Below, in pieces: positions 40,715-40,802 of a DNA stretch of 40,802 nucleotides. Positions within the stretch are counted from its first letter, which is position 1, and the number at the start of each line of letters is the position of its first letter. The notes under the pieces were generated by a model, which had not been told where the DNA came from, made no database searches, and saw only the letters and a program-made list of their open reading frames with translations. Source of the DNA: Pseudomonas sp. UBA5706 (GTDB lineage Bacteria; Pseudomonadota; Gammaproteobacteria; Pseudomonadales; Pseudomonadaceae); NCBI RefSeq assembly GCF_002419965.1, contig NZ_DIHC01000003.1:1-40802 (forward strand). The letters run 5' to 3'. The position numbers were made by a program, and so were the translations under genes.

Positions 40715-40802
40715 AGCGTTACATGATGAAGTCCGAAGGCATGGCTGCCACGCTTTAAAAGCGGATTGTGGCGCGGTCTAGTTTTGATTCTGCCCGCAGG
40801 GC

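Noticed and set aside
1..40802. CRISPR arrays, tRNA or rRNA genes, toxin-antitoxin pairs, defence genes, prophage genes
   Set aside because: I looked for spaced direct repeats, cloverleaf-like segments and the usual protein motifs and saw none.

Overview
The window reads as chromosomal DNA of a Pseudomonas, most likely from the P. syringae / P. fluorescens side of the genus. This rests on gene content and is not a species call: an RsmE-type CsrA, a DUF1652 protein, a gntP-gntK-gntR cluster, the glcC / glcDEFG-glcB locus, Pseudomonas-type 4-hydroxyphenylpyruvate dioxygenase, isonitrile hydratase, and REP-like palindromes. Most genes are GC-rich. Two stretches are clearly poorer in GC: about 1850-2260 and the MFS gene at 27277-28557.

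Layout. Positions 1-51 are the end of one IS5-family (IS427-like) element, and 7905-8814 is a complete second copy in the opposite orientation. Between them lie a DUF1652 gene, two small hypotheticals, an FAD/NAD(P) oxidoreductase and a ketopantoate-reductase-like gene on the + strand, a periplasmic M20 peptidase (CPG2-like), a DUF465 protein and rsmE. From 8864 to 12137 is gluconate uptake and phosphorylation: gntP and gntK on the - strand and a LacI-type gntR on the + strand, with a perfect palindrome (core AGACAGCGCTGTCT) before both gntP and gntK. From 12355 to 20183 is the glycolate/glyoxylate locus: glcD-glcE-glcF-glcG-glcB on the - strand and the divergent regulator glcC. Two perfect ACTGGT-N3-ACCAGT sites lie in the divergent promoter region.

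Tyrosine catabolism follows: a MaiA-like zeta-class glutathione transferase and hpd. Next is a compact - strand operon of a second GntP-family permease, an RpiR regulator and an N-acyl-D-amino-acid deacylase. From 26209 to 29708 are a GlxA-type regulator, a low-GC MFS exporter and an isonitrile hydratase. A TetR gene then faces an MBL-fold hydrolase, with a repeated operator-like motif between them. The last third carries a CynX/NimT-type MFS transporter, a frameshifted LysR gene, a 54-residue hydrophilic ORF, a Rieske-FAD reductase, a GFA-family protein, an AGE-family sugar isomerase, a left-handed beta-helix gene remnant, an AbrB-family membrane protein with a divergent LysR regulator, and a very acidic small protein.

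I found no CRISPR array, no tRNA or rRNA gene, no toxin-antitoxin pair and no defence island. I do not see a clear new multi-gene system. The best leads are the orphan flavoprotein + PanE-like pair (2646-5210), the GlxA / MFS / isonitrile hydratase neighbourhood (26209-29708), and several operator pairs that can be tested directly.
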